From CAYFWT01 sp964346955 (GTDB lineage Bacteria; Patescibacteriota; Minisyncoccia; Portnoybacterales; UBA2143), in assembly GCA_964346955.1 (NCBI GenBank), contig CAYFWT010000010.1, positions 1 to 46,795 on the forward strand: DNA of 46,795 nucleotides, written 5' to 3'. Numbering within the stretch: the stretch's first letter is position 1; the number at the start of each line of letters is the position of its first letter. Below the pieces are notes generated by a model. It was given only the letters and a program-made list of their open reading frames with translations. It was not told where the DNA came from and did no database searches. Position numbers and translations under genes: made by a program. Shown piece after piece: positions 21,596-29,679 of this stretch.

Positions 21596-22603
21596 ATGCT
21601 TACTCCCAAACAAGTAAACGAAGACCACTATCTGGATTTAACTCTGCGACCTCGAACTTTTGAAGAGTATGTTGGTCAGCGAAAAATAAAGGATAATCTG
21701 GAAATTCTGATTGGGGCAGCTAAAAAAAGAACTGAACCAATTGAACATGTCCTATTATATGGCGGTTCAGGGTTGGGTAAAACTAGTTTAGCCCATGTTA
21801 TTGCCAAAGAGATGAATTGTCAGATTAAGGTTACTTCTGGACCAGCTATTGAGAGGGTCGGCGATTTAGCTTCTATTTTAACTAATCTCCAAAACGGAGA
21901 TGTTCTTTTTATTGATGAATCACATCGACTTAATAAGACCATCGAAGAAACTTTGTATCCAGCCATGGAAGATTTTCTTTTAGACATTGTCATTGGTAAG
22001 GGGCCTTCCGCTCGGACTCTCCGCTTAGAATTACCCCGCTTCACTTTAATTGCTGCCACCACCCGGATTGGTCTGCTTTCTTCTCCTTTAAGGAGCCGCT
22101 TTGGGGTAACCTTTCGGCTGGATTTTTACAGTCAAAAAAATATTGAAAAAATTATTGAACGGTCAGCTAAAATTTTAAAAACTACTATTGAACCGAAAGC
22201 CATTCAGGGAATTGCCTGCTGCTCTCGCTACACGCCACGGATTGCTAACCGTCTCTTAAAAAGAATTCGCGATTATGCTCAAGTTAGAGGAGATGGCCAA
22301 ATTAACCAAAAATTAACTCAAGAAGGATTAAAAATGTTAGAGATAGATAAGTTGGGCTTGGAACCAGCTGACCGCCATCTTTTAAAAATAGTTATTGAAA
22401 AATTTAATGGCGGGCCAGTTGGCCTGCAAGCCTTAGCGGCAGCCGCCAACGAAGAACAAGACACCATTGAAGAAATTTACGAACCCTATCTCCTTTCTTT
22501 GGGTTTCTTGGTCCGAACTCCCAAAGGCCGCTTAGCCACCAAATTAGCTTATGACCATCTCGGTCTCAAATACGACCAAGAAAAACAAGATAAACTGTTC
22601 TAA
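21596..22603 (+). CDS. ruvB: Holliday junction branch-migration ATPase RuvB
   Basis: RuvB hexamers drive branch migration with RuvA. From ATG 21596 the protein is 335 residues, the usual length, starting MLTPKQVNEDHYLDLTLRPR. Walker A is GGSGLGKTS at 56-64, Walker B FIDESHRL at about 104-111 (E. coli has DEIHRL), sensor 1 is IAATTRIGLLSSPLRSRFG, and the C-terminal winged helix has LGFLVRTPKGRLAT near 305. The upstream in-frame ATG at 21518 would add 26 residues read through the GC-rich palindrome and is rejected. ruvC is 3 kb downstream on the same strand; ruvA is not in the window. Confidence 0.95.
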   Translation: MLTPKQVNEDHYLDLTLRPRTFEEYVGQRKIKDNLEILIGAAKKRTEPIEHVLLYGGSGLGKTSLAHVIAKEMNCQIKVTSGPAIERVGDLASILTNLQNGDVLFIDESHRLNKTIEETLYPAMEDFLLDIVIGKGPSARTLRLELPRFTLIAATTRIGLLSSPLRSRFGVTFRLDFYSQKNIEKIIERSAKILKTTIEPKAIQGIACCSRYTPRIANRLLKRIRDYAQVRGDGQINQKLTQEGLKMLEIDKLGLEPADRHLLKIVIEKFNGGPVGLQALAAAANEEQDTIEEIYEPYLLSLGFLVRTPKGRLATKLAYDHLGLKYDQEKQDKLF

Positions 22604-22661
22604 AGACGAACGGATTGTCCCGCAAAACAATCGTTTAGGGCGGTGATTAAGAGACGAAACC

Positions 22662-22700
22662 AAAAACCTGCTGATTAAAGCAGGTTTTTGTTGGTTAAGA
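22662..22700. terminator. Bidirectional terminator between ruvB and the pilin gene
   Basis: AAAAACCTGC (22662-22671) and GCAGGTTTTT (22680-22689) form a perfect 10-bp stem with an 8-nt loop and T-rich tails on both strands. It serves convergent ruvB and the prepilin gene. Confidence 0.85.
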
Positions 22701-22728
22701 AATATTGTCTATTTTTAATCAATTATGA

Positions 22729-23220
22729 TTAATTAGAAACCTGAAAGTATTTAGTCGTTCCATTCCATCCCTGGCTCAAGGCTTCAAAGACACCAATTCC
22801 CCCTCCAGGGGTAGCAGATGAAATAGTGGTAAGGGTGACTGGCTCCTCATCGTTCTCTAAATTAGCGTATAAGACACATTCCTTGCCGTCATCAGTGATA
22901 ATATATCGGTAAAAAGATTCTGTTTCAGTGCCCACTCGGGGGTCCTTAGGTGTCACTCGTAAAACATCTGAATACTTTGGATATTTTATTCTTAATTCAT
23001 CCATAATATCTAAAAGGTCATATTCCCCTCCACCTCCCTCAGGCAAATAACACGACAAAGAAAGGAATCGTCCGATTTGTGAAATTTCTATTTTGCGTTT
23101 AGCATCTCGTGCCTTGCCGCGACCAGAAACCAAAGAAACAGCCATAACAATAGCCAGGATAGCAATAATTGTTATGACCACCAGAGCTTCCACAAGGGTA
23201 AATCCTCTATATTTTCTCAT
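22729..23220 (-). CDS. Type IV pilin-like prepilin
   Basis: A 163-residue major- or minor-pilin-like protein. The prepilin signature is RGFTLVEALVVITIIAILAI at the N-terminus: a short basic leader (MRKYRG), the cleavage site before F, and the conserved E at mature position 5, then a hydrophobic assembly helix. The C-terminal globular part is low in cysteines. ATG 23220 is preferred over 23283 because the upstream codons add a non-family extension and overlap the promoter. It probably is a substrate of the pilus machine powered by the tandem PilB 1.5 kb away. A prepilin peptidase is not in the window. Confidence 0.88.
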   Translation of the reverse strand: MRKYRGFTLVEALVVITIIAILAIVMAVSLVSGRGKARDAKRKIEISQIGRFLSLSCYLPEGGGGEYDLLDIMDELRIKYPKYSDVLRVTPKDPRVGTETESFYRYIITDDGKECVLYANLENDEEPVTLTTISSATPGGGIGVFEALSQGWNGTTKYFQVSN

Positions 23221-23229
23221 TATATTTAT

Positions 23230-23258
23230 ATTATAACAATAACGCCTTTCTAAGCCAA
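23230..23258 (-). promoter_or_regulatory. Promoter of the prepilin gene
   Basis: On the minus strand: TTGGCT (23258-23253), a 17-nt spacer, TATAAT (23235-23230). The ATG at 23220 begins 9 nt after the -10, so the leader would be 2-3 nt at most. Confidence 0.65.
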
Positions 23259-23311
23259 AGGAATAGCTTGCCAGATAAAACAATCATTTAAGGCTGTTGT
23301 TCCAAGATTTA

Positions 23312-23339
23312 TTGTGAGGCTCCTTAGAAATGATATAAT
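23312..23339 (+). promoter_or_regulatory. Leaderless promoter of the LTD/PKD protein gene
   Basis: TTGTGA (23312-23317), a 16-nt spacer, TATAAT (23334-23339), then exactly 6 nt before the ATG at 23346. Divergent from the prepilin promoter about 55 bp away. Confidence 0.7.
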
Positions 23340-23345
23340 ATAAAT

Positions 23346-25013
23346 ATGGGGAGGAAGTGTTCGGAAATTAAAATCACTTTTTGGTTATTGGTTGTCGGAG
23401 GGTTTTTTATTTGGCCGATTTTTAGTTCAGGAACAGCTAATGAGGTGGTCATAAATGAAATTGCTTGGATGGGAACAAGTGTCTCAGCTAATGATGAATG
23501 GTTGGAGCTCAAAAACAATACTGACCAAGAAATAGATTTAACTGGCTGGGCTCTCAAGGCAGCTGATGGAACACCCGAAATAGCCCTCAGCGGAACAATT
23601 CCCGCTCAGGGCTATTTTTTATTGGAAAGAACTGATGATTCAAGCGTGCCAGATATTGCGGCTGATTTGATTTATACTGGCGCTTTAAGTAATGGCGGAG
23701 AAAATTTAGAATTACGAGATGCTCAAGGTAATTTAGTTGACTCAGTTAATTGCTCAGACAGTTGGTTTGCGGGAAACAATACTACTAAGCAAACCATGGA
23801 AAGAAAAAATCCTCAGGTGGCTGGTAATGATTCAGCTAATTGGCAAACCAGTCAAGAGCCTGGTGGCACGCCTAAAGCCCGAAATAGTAGTGGCGAAGAA
23901 GTTTTGCCAGAAGAACCAGAAGAAGTTATCGAAGAACCAGGCGTTGAAGGATGGATACCGCCAACGGTAGTTAATCAGCCGCCAATAGCTAAAGCTGGTC
24001 CAGATATTACTGCTTTAGTTAAGCAAGAAATAATTTTTGATGCTAGTCAATCCACTGACCCAGATAATGATACTTTGACTTTCTTTTGGAATTTTGGCGA
24101 TGGAGCTACGGAAACTGAAGAAAAAGCCAGTCATATTTATCTTTATCCTGGCCAATATATGGTTGGCTTATTAGTCAGTGATGGAGAATTTTCTGATTTA
24201 GATATTATTACGGTTAATATCTATAGCCGGTCAGTGATAATTAGTGAATTTATTCCAGACCCAATTGGCCAAGACAGCGAAAACGAATGGATTGAGCTAT
24301 TTAACCAAAGCGATGAGATCGCTAATTTAACTGACTGGCAATTAGATGATGAGGAGGGTGGCAGCCGGCCTTTTATTTTTCTAAAAAACAGCTTAATCGC
24401 TCCCCATCAATTTTTGGTCTTGAGGCGACCAATTACTAAATTAGCTCTTAACAATGATAGAGATCAAGTTCAGTTATTTTACCCGGACGGTTCTTTAGCT
24501 AGTCAAGTTAGCTATTCTGAAAAGAAAAAAGAGGGCTTCTCAATAGCTTTTGATGGCCGCGATTATTTCTGGACTAAATTACCCACTCCTGGCTCAGCTA
24601 ATATTATCACTTCAGTTGGCTTAGGGGCCGAAGGAGAAAGTATCTCCAGCAATAATCCCCAACCCCTTATTCAAGAAACCCAAGAACCTCCAGAGGTCTT
24701 AGGAAGAATTAATCTTAGTCAAAGCCAAAATCTCTTGGCGTTTACTCCTTCTAAAGATTCTTACAAGAGTTTAGCCCAAGAGCAAGCTCCCCCATTAATC
24801 GAATCAACTAAGCCAAGTCAATTGGAGCAACCAAAAGAAGTAGCAACCAAACAAACAACCGAATCTTTACCCCAGCAAGCTGCTTCACTGGCCCAGCTAA
24901 GCTACTCAGACCAAAAAGCTAATTTAATTTTAACTCTTTCAATAATTATCTCTGGCTCTCTCTTAGCTAGTTGGCTTATTATCTCATTGAAAAAGAAATT
25001 AAAAAAAGTTTAA
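23346..25013 (+). CDS. Surface protein with two lamin-tail domains and a PKD domain
   Basis: A 555-residue exported, membrane-anchored protein. A hydrophobic signal sequence lies at about 10-28. Lamin-tail domain 1 (about 33-150) begins EVVINEIAWMGTSVSANDEW. A PKD domain (about 212-292) has the FGDGATETEEKASHIY core. Lamin-tail domain 2 (about 297-420) begins VIISEFIPDPIGQDSENEWI. A low-complexity glutamine/serine/proline linker follows, then a C-terminal membrane helix (about 525-547) and a KKKLKKV stop-transfer tail. LTD and PKD folds are usually adhesive or protein-binding on bacterial surfaces. No sortase-type motif is present. Confidence 0.87.
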   Translation: MGRKCSEIKITFWLLVVGGFFIWPIFSSGTANEVVINEIAWMGTSVSANDEWLELKNNTDQEIDLTGWALKAADGTPEIALSGTIPAQGYFLLERTDDSSVPDIAADLIYTGALSNGGENLELRDAQGNLVDSVNCSDSWFAGNNTTKQTMERKNPQVAGNDSANWQTSQEPGGTPKARNSSGEEVLPEEPEEVIEEPGVEGWIPPTVVNQPPIAKAGPDITALVKQEIIFDASQSTDPDNDTLTFFWNFGDGATETEEKASHIYLYPGQYMVGLLVSDGEFSDLDIITVNIYSRSVIISEFIPDPIGQDSENEWIELFNQSDEIANLTDWQLDDEEGGSRPFIFLKNSLIAPHQFLVLRRPITKLALNNDRDQVQLFYPDGSLASQVSYSEKKKEGFSIAFDGRDYFWTKLPTPGSANIITSVGLGAEGESISSNNPQPLIQETQEPPEVLGRINLSQSQNLLAFTPSKDSYKSLAQEQAPPLIESTKPSQLEQPKEVATKQTTESLPQQAASLAQLSYSDQKANLILTLSIIISGSLLASWLIISLKKKLKKV

Positions 25014-25044
25014 TAGACAAAAGAGTAGATTAATTAAATTTTCA

Positions 25045-25074
25045 TTGACACTTTCTTTTGCTCAATAGTATCAT
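25045..25074 (+). promoter_or_regulatory. Promoter of yebC
   Basis: TTGACA (25045-25050), an 18-nt spacer and TATCAT (25069-25074). The ATG at 25084 is 9 nt downstream of the -10, predicting a leader of only a few bases. Confidence 0.6.
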
Positions 25075-25083
25075 TAAACTAGT

Positions 25084-25623
25084 ATGTCAGGTCATAGTAA
25101 ATGGAAGAATATACGTTATCGTAAGGAATTAGTTGACAAAAAGCGGGGTAAGATTTTCAGTAAAGTATCCCGCTTAATTAGTGTGGCCGCCAAAGAAAAA
25201 GGGGCCGACCCAGAAACTAATTCTAAATTAAGATTGGCTATTGACCAGGCCAAGGCAATGAATATCCCTAAAGAGAACATCGAACGAGCGATTAAGCGAG
25301 GCACCGGACAGATTGAGGGGATAAAAATGGAAGAAGTCATTTATGAGGCCTATGGCCCTGGTGGAGTAGCTTTAATCATTGAAGGGATTACCGATAATAA
25401 AAATCGAACCTTGGCAGAAATTAAACGTATTTTAAGTAATTTTGGGGCTAAATTAGCGGAAGCGGGTAGTGTTAAATATCTTTTTGACAAGAAAGGCGCT
25501 GATTGGGAACCTAAATATCCGATGGAAATTGCTGAGTCAAAAACCAAAGACCAACTAGAAAAACTTTTCGAAGCCCTAGATGAAAGTGAAGATATTCAGG
25601 AAATATATAGTAATTTGAAGTAA
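25084..25623 (+). CDS. YebC/PmpR (TACO1) family protein, shortened
   Basis: Family members bind ribosomes or DNA; recent work links YebC to relief of ribosome stalling at proline runs. The N-terminus MSGHSKWKNIRYRKELVDKK and the stretches NPETNSKLRL-like (ADPETNSKLRLAIDQAKAMN), IERAIKRGTG and YEAYGPGGVALIIE are classical. The protein has only 179 residues against about 240-250 for the family. After GSVKYLFDKKGA the sequence jumps almost directly to the C-terminal LEALDE...IQEIYSN motif, so most of one of the family's C-terminal subdomains is missing. There is no frameshift sign; the short form looks native. It is followed 27 bp later by ruvC, the usual neighbour. Confidence 0.88.
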   Translation: MSGHSKWKNIRYRKELVDKKRGKIFSKVSRLISVAAKEKGADPETNSKLRLAIDQAKAMNIPKENIERAIKRGTGQIEGIKMEEVIYEAYGPGGVALIIEGITDNKNRTLAEIKRILSNFGAKLAEAGSVKYLFDKKGADWEPKYPMEIAESKTKDQLEKLFEALDESEDIQEIYSNLK

Positions 25624-25650
25624 TTCTCAAAATTGGTAATTAAAAATTTT

Positions 25651-26121
25651 ATGGTTATTATGGGCATTGATCCGGGTACCGCCACTACGGGATATGGGGT
25701 TATAAAAAACTCGGACAATAAACTAAAAATTATTGACTACGACTGTATTAAAACTGAGCCGAAATTATCGACAGCCCAGCGACTTAAGGAAATAGACCAA
25801 CAATTAGCTAAGCTAATTAAAAAATATAAACCTAGAAAAATAGCTGTTGAGGATATTTTCTTTTTCAAAAACATTAAAACCGCTATCAAAGTTAGCCAAG
25901 CTCGAGGAGTAATCTTAGCCGGGGCAGCTCGAGCAAAAATCCCAGTAATTGAGTATACCCCCTTAGAGGTCAAGCAAGCGGTGACCAGTTATGGCCGGGC
26001 TGATAAGCATCAGGTTCAACAAATGGTCAAAGTATTACTTAATTTAAAAGAAATCCCTAAACCCGATGACGCAGCTGATGCTTTAGCCGTGGCCATCTGT
26101 TGTGCCCATAGCCATAAATAA
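25651..26121 (+). CDS. ruvC: Holliday junction resolvase RuvC
   Basis: RuvC cleaves four-way junctions symmetrically. The acidic catalytic residues are visible in MGIDPGTATTGYG (Asp), KIAVEDIFF (Glu) and PDDAADALAVAICCAH (Asp/Asp). GRADKHQVQQMVKVLL is also typical. From ATG 25651 the length is 156 residues; ATG 25660 is an alternative, and an upstream TTG at 25633 is rejected. The conserved yebC-ruvC order supports the call, and ruvB is 3 kb upstream. Confidence 0.94.
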   Translation: MVIMGIDPGTATTGYGVIKNSDNKLKIIDYDCIKTEPKLSTAQRLKEIDQQLAKLIKKYKPRKIAVEDIFFFKNIKTAIKVSQARGVILAGAARAKIPVIEYTPLEVKQAVTSYGRADKHQVQQMVKVLLNLKEIPKPDDAADALAVAICCAHSHK

Positions 26122-26191
26122 TTTTTAAAATTTTAAACATTAAAAATTGTTTACAAAATTAAAAATTAGAAATTAAAAATTCTAAAATAAT

Positions 26192-26854
26192 ATGTCTTCC
26201 CTCATCCAATACATGATTAATCAAGGAGTACCTCAGGAGACGGTGGTTCTCCTTCTAATGTTGCCAATTGTGGCTACGGTGATTGCTTTTGCCCGACAGA
26301 TTATTGGCATCAAAGGCTTTGGTATTTATACTCCTTTAATTATCTCTTTTGCCTTTCTGGCCACTGGTTTGAAATATGGCTTAGCTTTTTTTATGACAAT
26401 TTTATTAGTTGGCACGTTAATAAGATTACTAGCCAGGCGCCTCCGCTTGCTCTATTTGCCTCGTATGGCCATTGTTCTAACAGCTGTTGCTTTAGCCATT
26501 CTTGTTCTCTTATTAGAAGGAGCTTACTCTGGTCGAGTGGGTCTAATTGCTGCCTCAATTTTTGCCATTTTAATTATGATAACTTTGGTGGAAAAATTTG
26601 TGGCTGCTCAAATTCAACGAGGCGCCAGGGAGGCAATTGTCTTAACTTCAGAAACATTGATTCTTTCAATAGTCTCTTATTGGATAATCAGCTGGCCTTG
26701 GTTACAAAATTTAGTCCTTCTCTTCCCTCTCTGGGCTATCTTAGCTGCGGTGGTTATTAATATCTTCCTAGGAAAGTGGACTGGCTTGCGCCTTTCTGAA
26801 TATTTCCGCTTTAGAGAAGTAATTAAACATGTTGAGCTACCTGAGAAAAAGTAA
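26192..26854 (+). CDS. Seven-transmembrane protein (7TM of the transglutaminase/ATP-grasp cassette)
   Basis: A 220-residue integral membrane protein with seven hydrophobic helices, at about 17-34, 45-60, 62-80, 91-109, 116-133, 150-166 and 171-193. FARQIIGIKGFGIYTPLIIS and the C-terminal WTGLRLSEYFRFREVI match the seven-helix domain usually fused to an inactive transglutaminase in proteobacteria. Here it is free-standing. The gene overlaps the next one, the ATP-grasp/retropepsin fusion, by 26 bp. Both features agree with the known 7TM, ATP-grasp and retropepsin cassettes (family knowledge). Its role in the pathway is not known; a membrane scaffold or transporter for the product is inferred. 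Confidence 0.82.
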   Translation: MSSLIQYMINQGVPQETVVLLLMLPIVATVIAFARQIIGIKGFGIYTPLIISFAFLATGLKYGLAFFMTILLVGTLIRLLARRLRLLYLPRMAIVLTAVALAILVLLLEGAYSGRVGLIAASIFAILIMITLVEKFVAAQIQRGAREAIVLTSETLILSIVSYWIISWPWLQNLVLLFPLWAILAAVVINIFLGKWTGLRLSEYFRFREVIKHVELPEKK

Positions 26855-28157
26855 ATATATCCTGGGCTTAAATGCCCGCAATTTAACTTACTTACGGCCC
26901 TCTAATCCCTTGAGGGCTATTCGCATTGCTGATAATAAGCTTTTGGCTAAAAAAATTTTAAAAAAAGCTGGGTTGCCTGTTCTTAAAACCTATTCTATTA
27001 TCCGACGAAGAGAGGAATTAAAAGAATTTGATTGGGCCAGTCTGCCTGCCGCTTTTGCTCTAAAGCCAAATCGAGGCTTAGGCGGCGAAGGCATTCTTAT
27101 TGTTTACGGCCGAAAGAAAAAATTCCCCTACCCTTGGATTAAAGCTGATAAAAAAGAGGTGCAAATTAAAGACCTGGAGGACCATATTTTAAACACTTTG
27201 GAAGGAACTTTTTCTTTAACTGGGTTACCTGATTTAGCTTTTTTTGAAGAACGAATCAAATTGCTTAAACTTTTAAAGCCCTACGCTTATCGAGGTATTC
27301 CTGATATAAGAATTATTATCTATAATTCAGTGCCAGTCATGGCAGAAATACGCCTGCCCACTAGGGAATCCGGCGGTAAGGCTAATCTACATCTGGGAGG
27401 CATTGGGGTAGGCATTGATTTAGGTACTGGCATTACCACGACAGCTATCCAAAGAGACCGATTAATTGAATATGTGCCAGGGACTAGATTATTACTCCGG
27501 GGGTTACAAATTCCCGAATGGAAAGAGGTTTTAAGGCTAGCTATTTTAGCCCAACAAGTCACTCAAATTGGATTTTTGGGAGTAGATATTGCTATTGACC
27601 GAGAAAAAGGACCGATTATTGTCGAGCTTAATGCCCGAGCTGGTTTATCTATTCAAATTGCTAATCTCGCCTCTCTGGGAGATCGCCTGCAACGGGTAAA
27701 AGGCCTTAAGATTAAAACAGTTACCAAGGGGGTAAAAATTGCCCAAGATCTTTTTGGCGGAGAGATAGAAGAAGAAGTAGAAGAAATTTCTGGTCGCAAG
27801 GTTATTGGCATTAATGAACCAATTGAAATTGTTGATGCTCAAGGAAATAAACATCCGACCATGGCCAAAATTGATACTGGCGCCTACCGAACAACTATTT
27901 GTAGCAGCTTAGCTGAACAATTAGGGCTTAACCAATTAATTAGTTATAAAAAGGTGAGAGGGGCTTTAGGTAAGGAAGAAAGGCCAATCATTAACTTTTC
28001 TTTTACTTTAGATAAACGATTAGTGGAAACCGAGGCTTTTGTGGCTGACCGCAGGGAAATGAAATACGATATTATTATTGGCCGAAGGGATTTAAAAAGA
28101 TTTTTAGTTGACCCAGCTAAAAATATTTTTATGAGAAGCAAGCTTCACGCCTCCTAA
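26829..28157 (+). CDS. ATP-grasp ligase fused to a retropepsin-like aspartyl protease
   Basis: A 442-residue two-domain protein. Residues 1-300 form an alpha-L-glutamate-ligase-like ATP-grasp enzyme: K79 in FALKPNRGLGGEG binds ATP, NLHLGGIGVGIDLGTG lies at 186-201, and the metal-binding motif is GVDIAID...VELNAR at 251-270. Residues 318-440 form a PF05618-type retropepsin-like domain, with the catalytic aspartate in KIDTGAYRTT (D349-T350-G351-A352) and IIIGRRDLKRF at 416-425. In proteobacteria the two activities are usually separate neighbouring genes; here they are one chain. The ligase is expected to form an amide bond between an amino acid and a carboxylate. The protease's substrate is unknown. 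Confidence 0.87.
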   Translation: MLSYLRKSKYILGLNARNLTYLRPSNPLRAIRIADNKLLAKKILKKAGLPVLKTYSIIRRREELKEFDWASLPAAFALKPNRGLGGEGILIVYGRKKKFPYPWIKADKKEVQIKDLEDHILNTLEGTFSLTGLPDLAFFEERIKLLKLLKPYAYRGIPDIRIIIYNSVPVMAEIRLPTRESGGKANLHLGGIGVGIDLGTGITTTAIQRDRLIEYVPGTRLLLRGLQIPEWKEVLRLAILAQQVTQIGFLGVDIAIDREKGPIIVELNARAGLSIQIANLASLGDRLQRVKGLKIKTVTKGVKIAQDLFGGEIEEEVEEISGRKVIGINEPIEIVDAQGNKHPTMAKIDTGAYRTTICSSLAEQLGLNQLISYKKVRGALGKEERPIINFSFTLDKRLVETEAFVADRREMKYDIIIGRRDLKRFLVDPAKNIFMRSKLHAS

Positions 28158-28177
28158 AATTAGGAAAGGCCAACTAA

Positions 28178-29671
28178 ATGGTCATCAAAGATTTAGTCAC
28201 CCTTAAAAAATTTTTCAGCAGCATTAAAACCCCTATCTTTGGCGTAGGGGTCTATGCTTTTAATCGGCTGGGTTTAGAAAATATTGTGCCTAATTACCGA
28301 ATTTTATCTTTGCGCTATAGCTTAGATACCAAATTAATTGAAAAAGACCTTGAGGTTCTTTCTTTAGAAAAAGGCATGGGTACTAAACACCTCCGAGAGC
28401 CTCGCAATGCCACTACCATTTTAAAACATGAAAAAACTAAAAAATATCTTCAACAATTTAGAAATCCAGCTCTGATAGTTTATAAACCATTTAAAAAAAT
28501 GGAAAAAATCTGTCAGGAAAATGGCTGGCAATTGATGGCTAATCCTTCTTATTTTGGCAAAGAGTTATTTGAAAATAAAATAAAGTTTAGAAAAATTCTT
28601 GAGGAAATCGAGGTAGCCGTTCCGCCAGGTAAGATTACCTCAGTTGATAAATTACACTATGGTCACTTGATGAATAAATATGGCCTACCTTTTGTGATTC
28701 AACATCCAACCCGAGCCGGTGGCAAAGGAACCTTTTTTATTAATAATCGTATGGATTTTGAACAGGCTTTTAACAAACTATCCAAACCACTAGAAGAATA
28801 CGAAGAGAGTAAAAAAGATACCCCGCCAAGCGAAGTTATCGTCAGTCAATTTATTCAAGGGCCTTCACCCAGTATTACTGGTTGCCTCACCAAATATGGC
28901 ATCCTTTCCACTAATCTCCAGCATCAAATTTTAGATATCCCTCAGCTTTATAGTCCCGAAAAAGGCTCAGGGCTTTTTTGTGGCCATGATTGGACTAGCT
29001 CAAGATTTCCTGAAGAGGTTTCTCAACAAGCTTATCAATATGTAGAAAAAGTAGGTCAATATTTTAAAAAATATGGTTACCAAGGTATTTTTGGCCTAGA
29101 TTTTGTCCTCGACGAGAAAACTAATCAGCTCTATGTCACTGAGTGCAACCCTCGCTTACTTGGTTCTCTACCAACCATTAATATGGTCCAATTAATAAAT
29201 AACGAAATCCCTATTCTTGCTTGTCATGTCTTAGAATTTCTTAAGGTTGATTATCAAATAGATATCGAGGAAGTAAATAAATTAATGCGTCAAGAAAAAA
29301 TTGGCGCTCAAATGCTGCTTCATAATTTATCTGGCCGCTGGGCAAGAAACCACCAGCAACTTAAGGCAGGGGTTTACAAAATTAAAAATAATAAATTAGA
29401 ATATCTTCGAGCTGGCTATGACCTGAGGCATCTTAAAGATAAAGAAGCATTTTTACTAGGTGATGGAGTGCCCTTAAAAAAATCTCATTTCAGTCCCAAT
29501 CGTCGAATTTGTCGAATCCTTACCCTGAACAAAGTTTTAGAAGCCCCCAAACAGCTCACTCCTTGGGCTTCTCAAGTAGTAGAAACTGTCTATCAGGCTT
29601 TTAAGATAAAGCCAGTTAAGTGGGTTAAAATCAAAAAATTCTTTTTTCCCAATTTTTTAGCCAAAGGCTAA
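28178..29671 (+). CDS. ATP-grasp superfamily protein
   Basis: A 497-residue ATP-grasp enzyme. The glycine-rich loop reads IQHPTRAGGKGTFFI (about 174-188), and the magnesium/ATP residues are in GLDFVLDE (306-313) and VTECNPRLLGS (320-330). An N-terminal preATP-grasp-like region of about 130 residues and a C-terminal domain of about 140 residues flank the grasp. It lies 20 bp after the fusion gene and 8 bp before the RimK-like gene, so all four genes appear to be one operon. Substrate specificity cannot be read from the sequence. It is clearly different from both neighbouring ATP-grasp proteins, so it is not a recent duplicate. Confidence 0.83.
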   Translation: MVIKDLVTLKKFFSSIKTPIFGVGVYAFNRLGLENIVPNYRILSLRYSLDTKLIEKDLEVLSLEKGMGTKHLREPRNATTILKHEKTKKYLQQFRNPALIVYKPFKKMEKICQENGWQLMANPSYFGKELFENKIKFRKILEEIEVAVPPGKITSVDKLHYGHLMNKYGLPFVIQHPTRAGGKGTFFINNRMDFEQAFNKLSKPLEEYEESKKDTPPSEVIVSQFIQGPSPSITGCLTKYGILSTNLQHQILDIPQLYSPEKGSGLFCGHDWTSSRFPEEVSQQAYQYVEKVGQYFKKYGYQGIFGLDFVLDEKTNQLYVTECNPRLLGSLPTINMVQLINNEIPILACHVLEFLKVDYQIDIEEVNKLMRQEKIGAQMLLHNLSGRWARNHQQLKAGVYKIKNNKLEYLRAGYDLRHLKDKEAFLLGDGVPLKKSHFSPNRRICRILTLNKVLEAPKQLTPWASQVVETVYQAFKIKPVKWVKIKKFFFPNFLAKG

Positions 29672-29679
29672 TTACTATT

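Noticed and set aside
26122..26191. A/T-only inverted repeats between ruvC and the 7TM gene as a terminator
   Set aside because: The stems are pure A/T without a GC core or clear T-run, so termination cannot be supported.
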